This document shows, piece after piece, positions 4,698 through 5,158 of a stretch of 5,158 nt of DNA. The stretch's first letter is position 1. The number at the start of each line of letters is the position of its first letter. The notes beneath the pieces were generated by a model, which did not search any database, was not told the origin of the DNA, and was given only the letters and a program-made list of their open reading frames with translations. The stretch covers positions 222-5,379 of the forward strand of contig DLOI01000108.1 of NCBI GenBank assembly GCA_002477185.1, in the 5' to 3' direction. The position numbers were made by a program, and so were the translations under genes. This stretch comes from Alphaproteobacteria bacterium UBA7488. Lineage in GTDB: Bacteria > Pseudomonadota > Alphaproteobacteria > CAAHEQ01 > UBA3637.

Positions 4698-5158
4698 TTA
4701 AAATTCGGTTGAGTTGTTATTTTGTTGTTTTACCCCCTTAAAGCCCATCGCCACCACATACATTTCGGACGAATCTTTGCGGCTGGCATCGGGTTTGGCA
4801 TGTTTAACCGTTTCAAAGTCTTTTTTCATTTGCGCCAAAAACGCGTTTTCGGTGCCGCCTTGGAAAATTTTGGCCACAAAAACGCCCCCTTTGTTTAACA
4901 CTTGAAGGGCAAAATCATACGCCATTTCCAACAGCCCCATAATCCGCAAATGGTCAATGTCATGCATGCCGGTCGTGTTGGCGGCCATATCGCTCATCAC
5001 CACATCGGCTTTGTGAGAGTTCAACATTTCTTGCAACTTGCCCGGCGCATCGTCGGATGTAAAATCCATTTGTATCAAATGCGCCCCCACAACCGGTTCG
5101 GCGTGCAACAAATCCAACCCAACCACCAACGGATTTTCGGGCGTCGATTTGACGCGGG
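4698..5158 (-). CDS. rlmE: RlmE (FtsJ/RrmJ) 23S rRNA 2'-O-methyltransferase, 3' part
   Basis: The reading frame is open from the right edge and gives 153 full codons. RlmE uses SAM to methylate the ribose of U2552 in the A-loop of 23S rRNA, a late step in 50S assembly. The visible part has LVVGLDLL (SAM-binding acidic residue), ADVVMSDMAANTTG with the catalytic Asp (codon 4989-4991), GGVFVAKIFQGG with the catalytic Lys (4869-4871), and SSEMYVVAMGFKG with the catalytic Glu (4764-4766). These are three members of the K-D-K-E tetrad. The first Lys and the glycine-rich motif I lie outside the window. A TTG at 5127-5129 falls mid-domain and is not the start. The C-terminus carries a short QQNNNSTEF extension. 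Wording such as SDMAANTTG and DHLRIM resembles alphaproteobacterial members. It is upstream of the RsmB-type gene in the same direction. Confidence 0.96.
   Translation of the reverse strand, partial: RVKSTPENPLVVGLDLLHAEPVVGAHLIQMDFTSDDAPGKLQEMLNSHKADVVMSDMAANTTGMHDIDHLRIMGLLEMAYDFALQVLNKGGVFVAKIFQGGTENAFLAQMKKDFETVKHAKPDASRKDSSEMYVVAMGFKGVKQQNNNSTEF

Overview
The window looks like chromosomal DNA from a low-GC, Gram-negative bacterium, most likely an uncultured alphaproteobacterium. Two things support this: an outer-membrane FadL-type beta-barrel with a signal peptide and a terminal Phe, and RlmE and RsmB/NOP sequences whose wording resembles alphaproteobacterial members. The taxonomic call is inference from remembered family patterns; no search was run.

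Layout from left to right. (1) Bases 1-77 hold the last 24 codons of a plus-strand gene, followed by a strong intrinsic terminator at 101-151. (2) Bases 78-959 carry no convincing gene. The first two thirds (91-664) are a mosaic of four degenerate repeat units, each built as ATTATC, about 15 nt, TTATGTAC, a spacer, GTACAC and a tail. The rest is AT-rich with several hairpins, including the minus-strand terminator of the next gene. (3) Bases 960-2183 (minus) encode a complete FadL/OMPP1-family transporter. It has a clear sigma70-like promoter, overlapped by direct repeats spaced exactly 11 bp apart. (4) A divergent 79-codon ORF of unknown function (2430-2669, plus) is followed by a perfect bidirectional terminator at 2706-2738, shared with the convergent gene. 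(5) Bases 2780-3367 (minus) encode an unrecognised 195-aa protein with three N-terminal repeats, one membrane helix and a probable periplasmic tail, behind its own good promoter. (6) Bases 3545-4630 and 4698-5158 (minus) are an RsmB/NOP-type rRNA m5C methyltransferase and the 3' part of rlmE (23S rRNA 2'-O-methyltransferase). They are 67 nt apart and probably form one rRNA-modification operon, read rlmE first.

The genes form three unrelated blocks: rRNA modification, an unknown membrane protein, and outer-membrane uptake of hydrophobic compounds. The most interesting unexplained signals are the tandem repeat mosaic at 91-664, where two units keep different but self-complementary arms, and the 11-bp-periodic operator-like array over the FadL-family promoter. 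I found no insertion-sequence transposase, CRISPR array, tRNA or rRNA.
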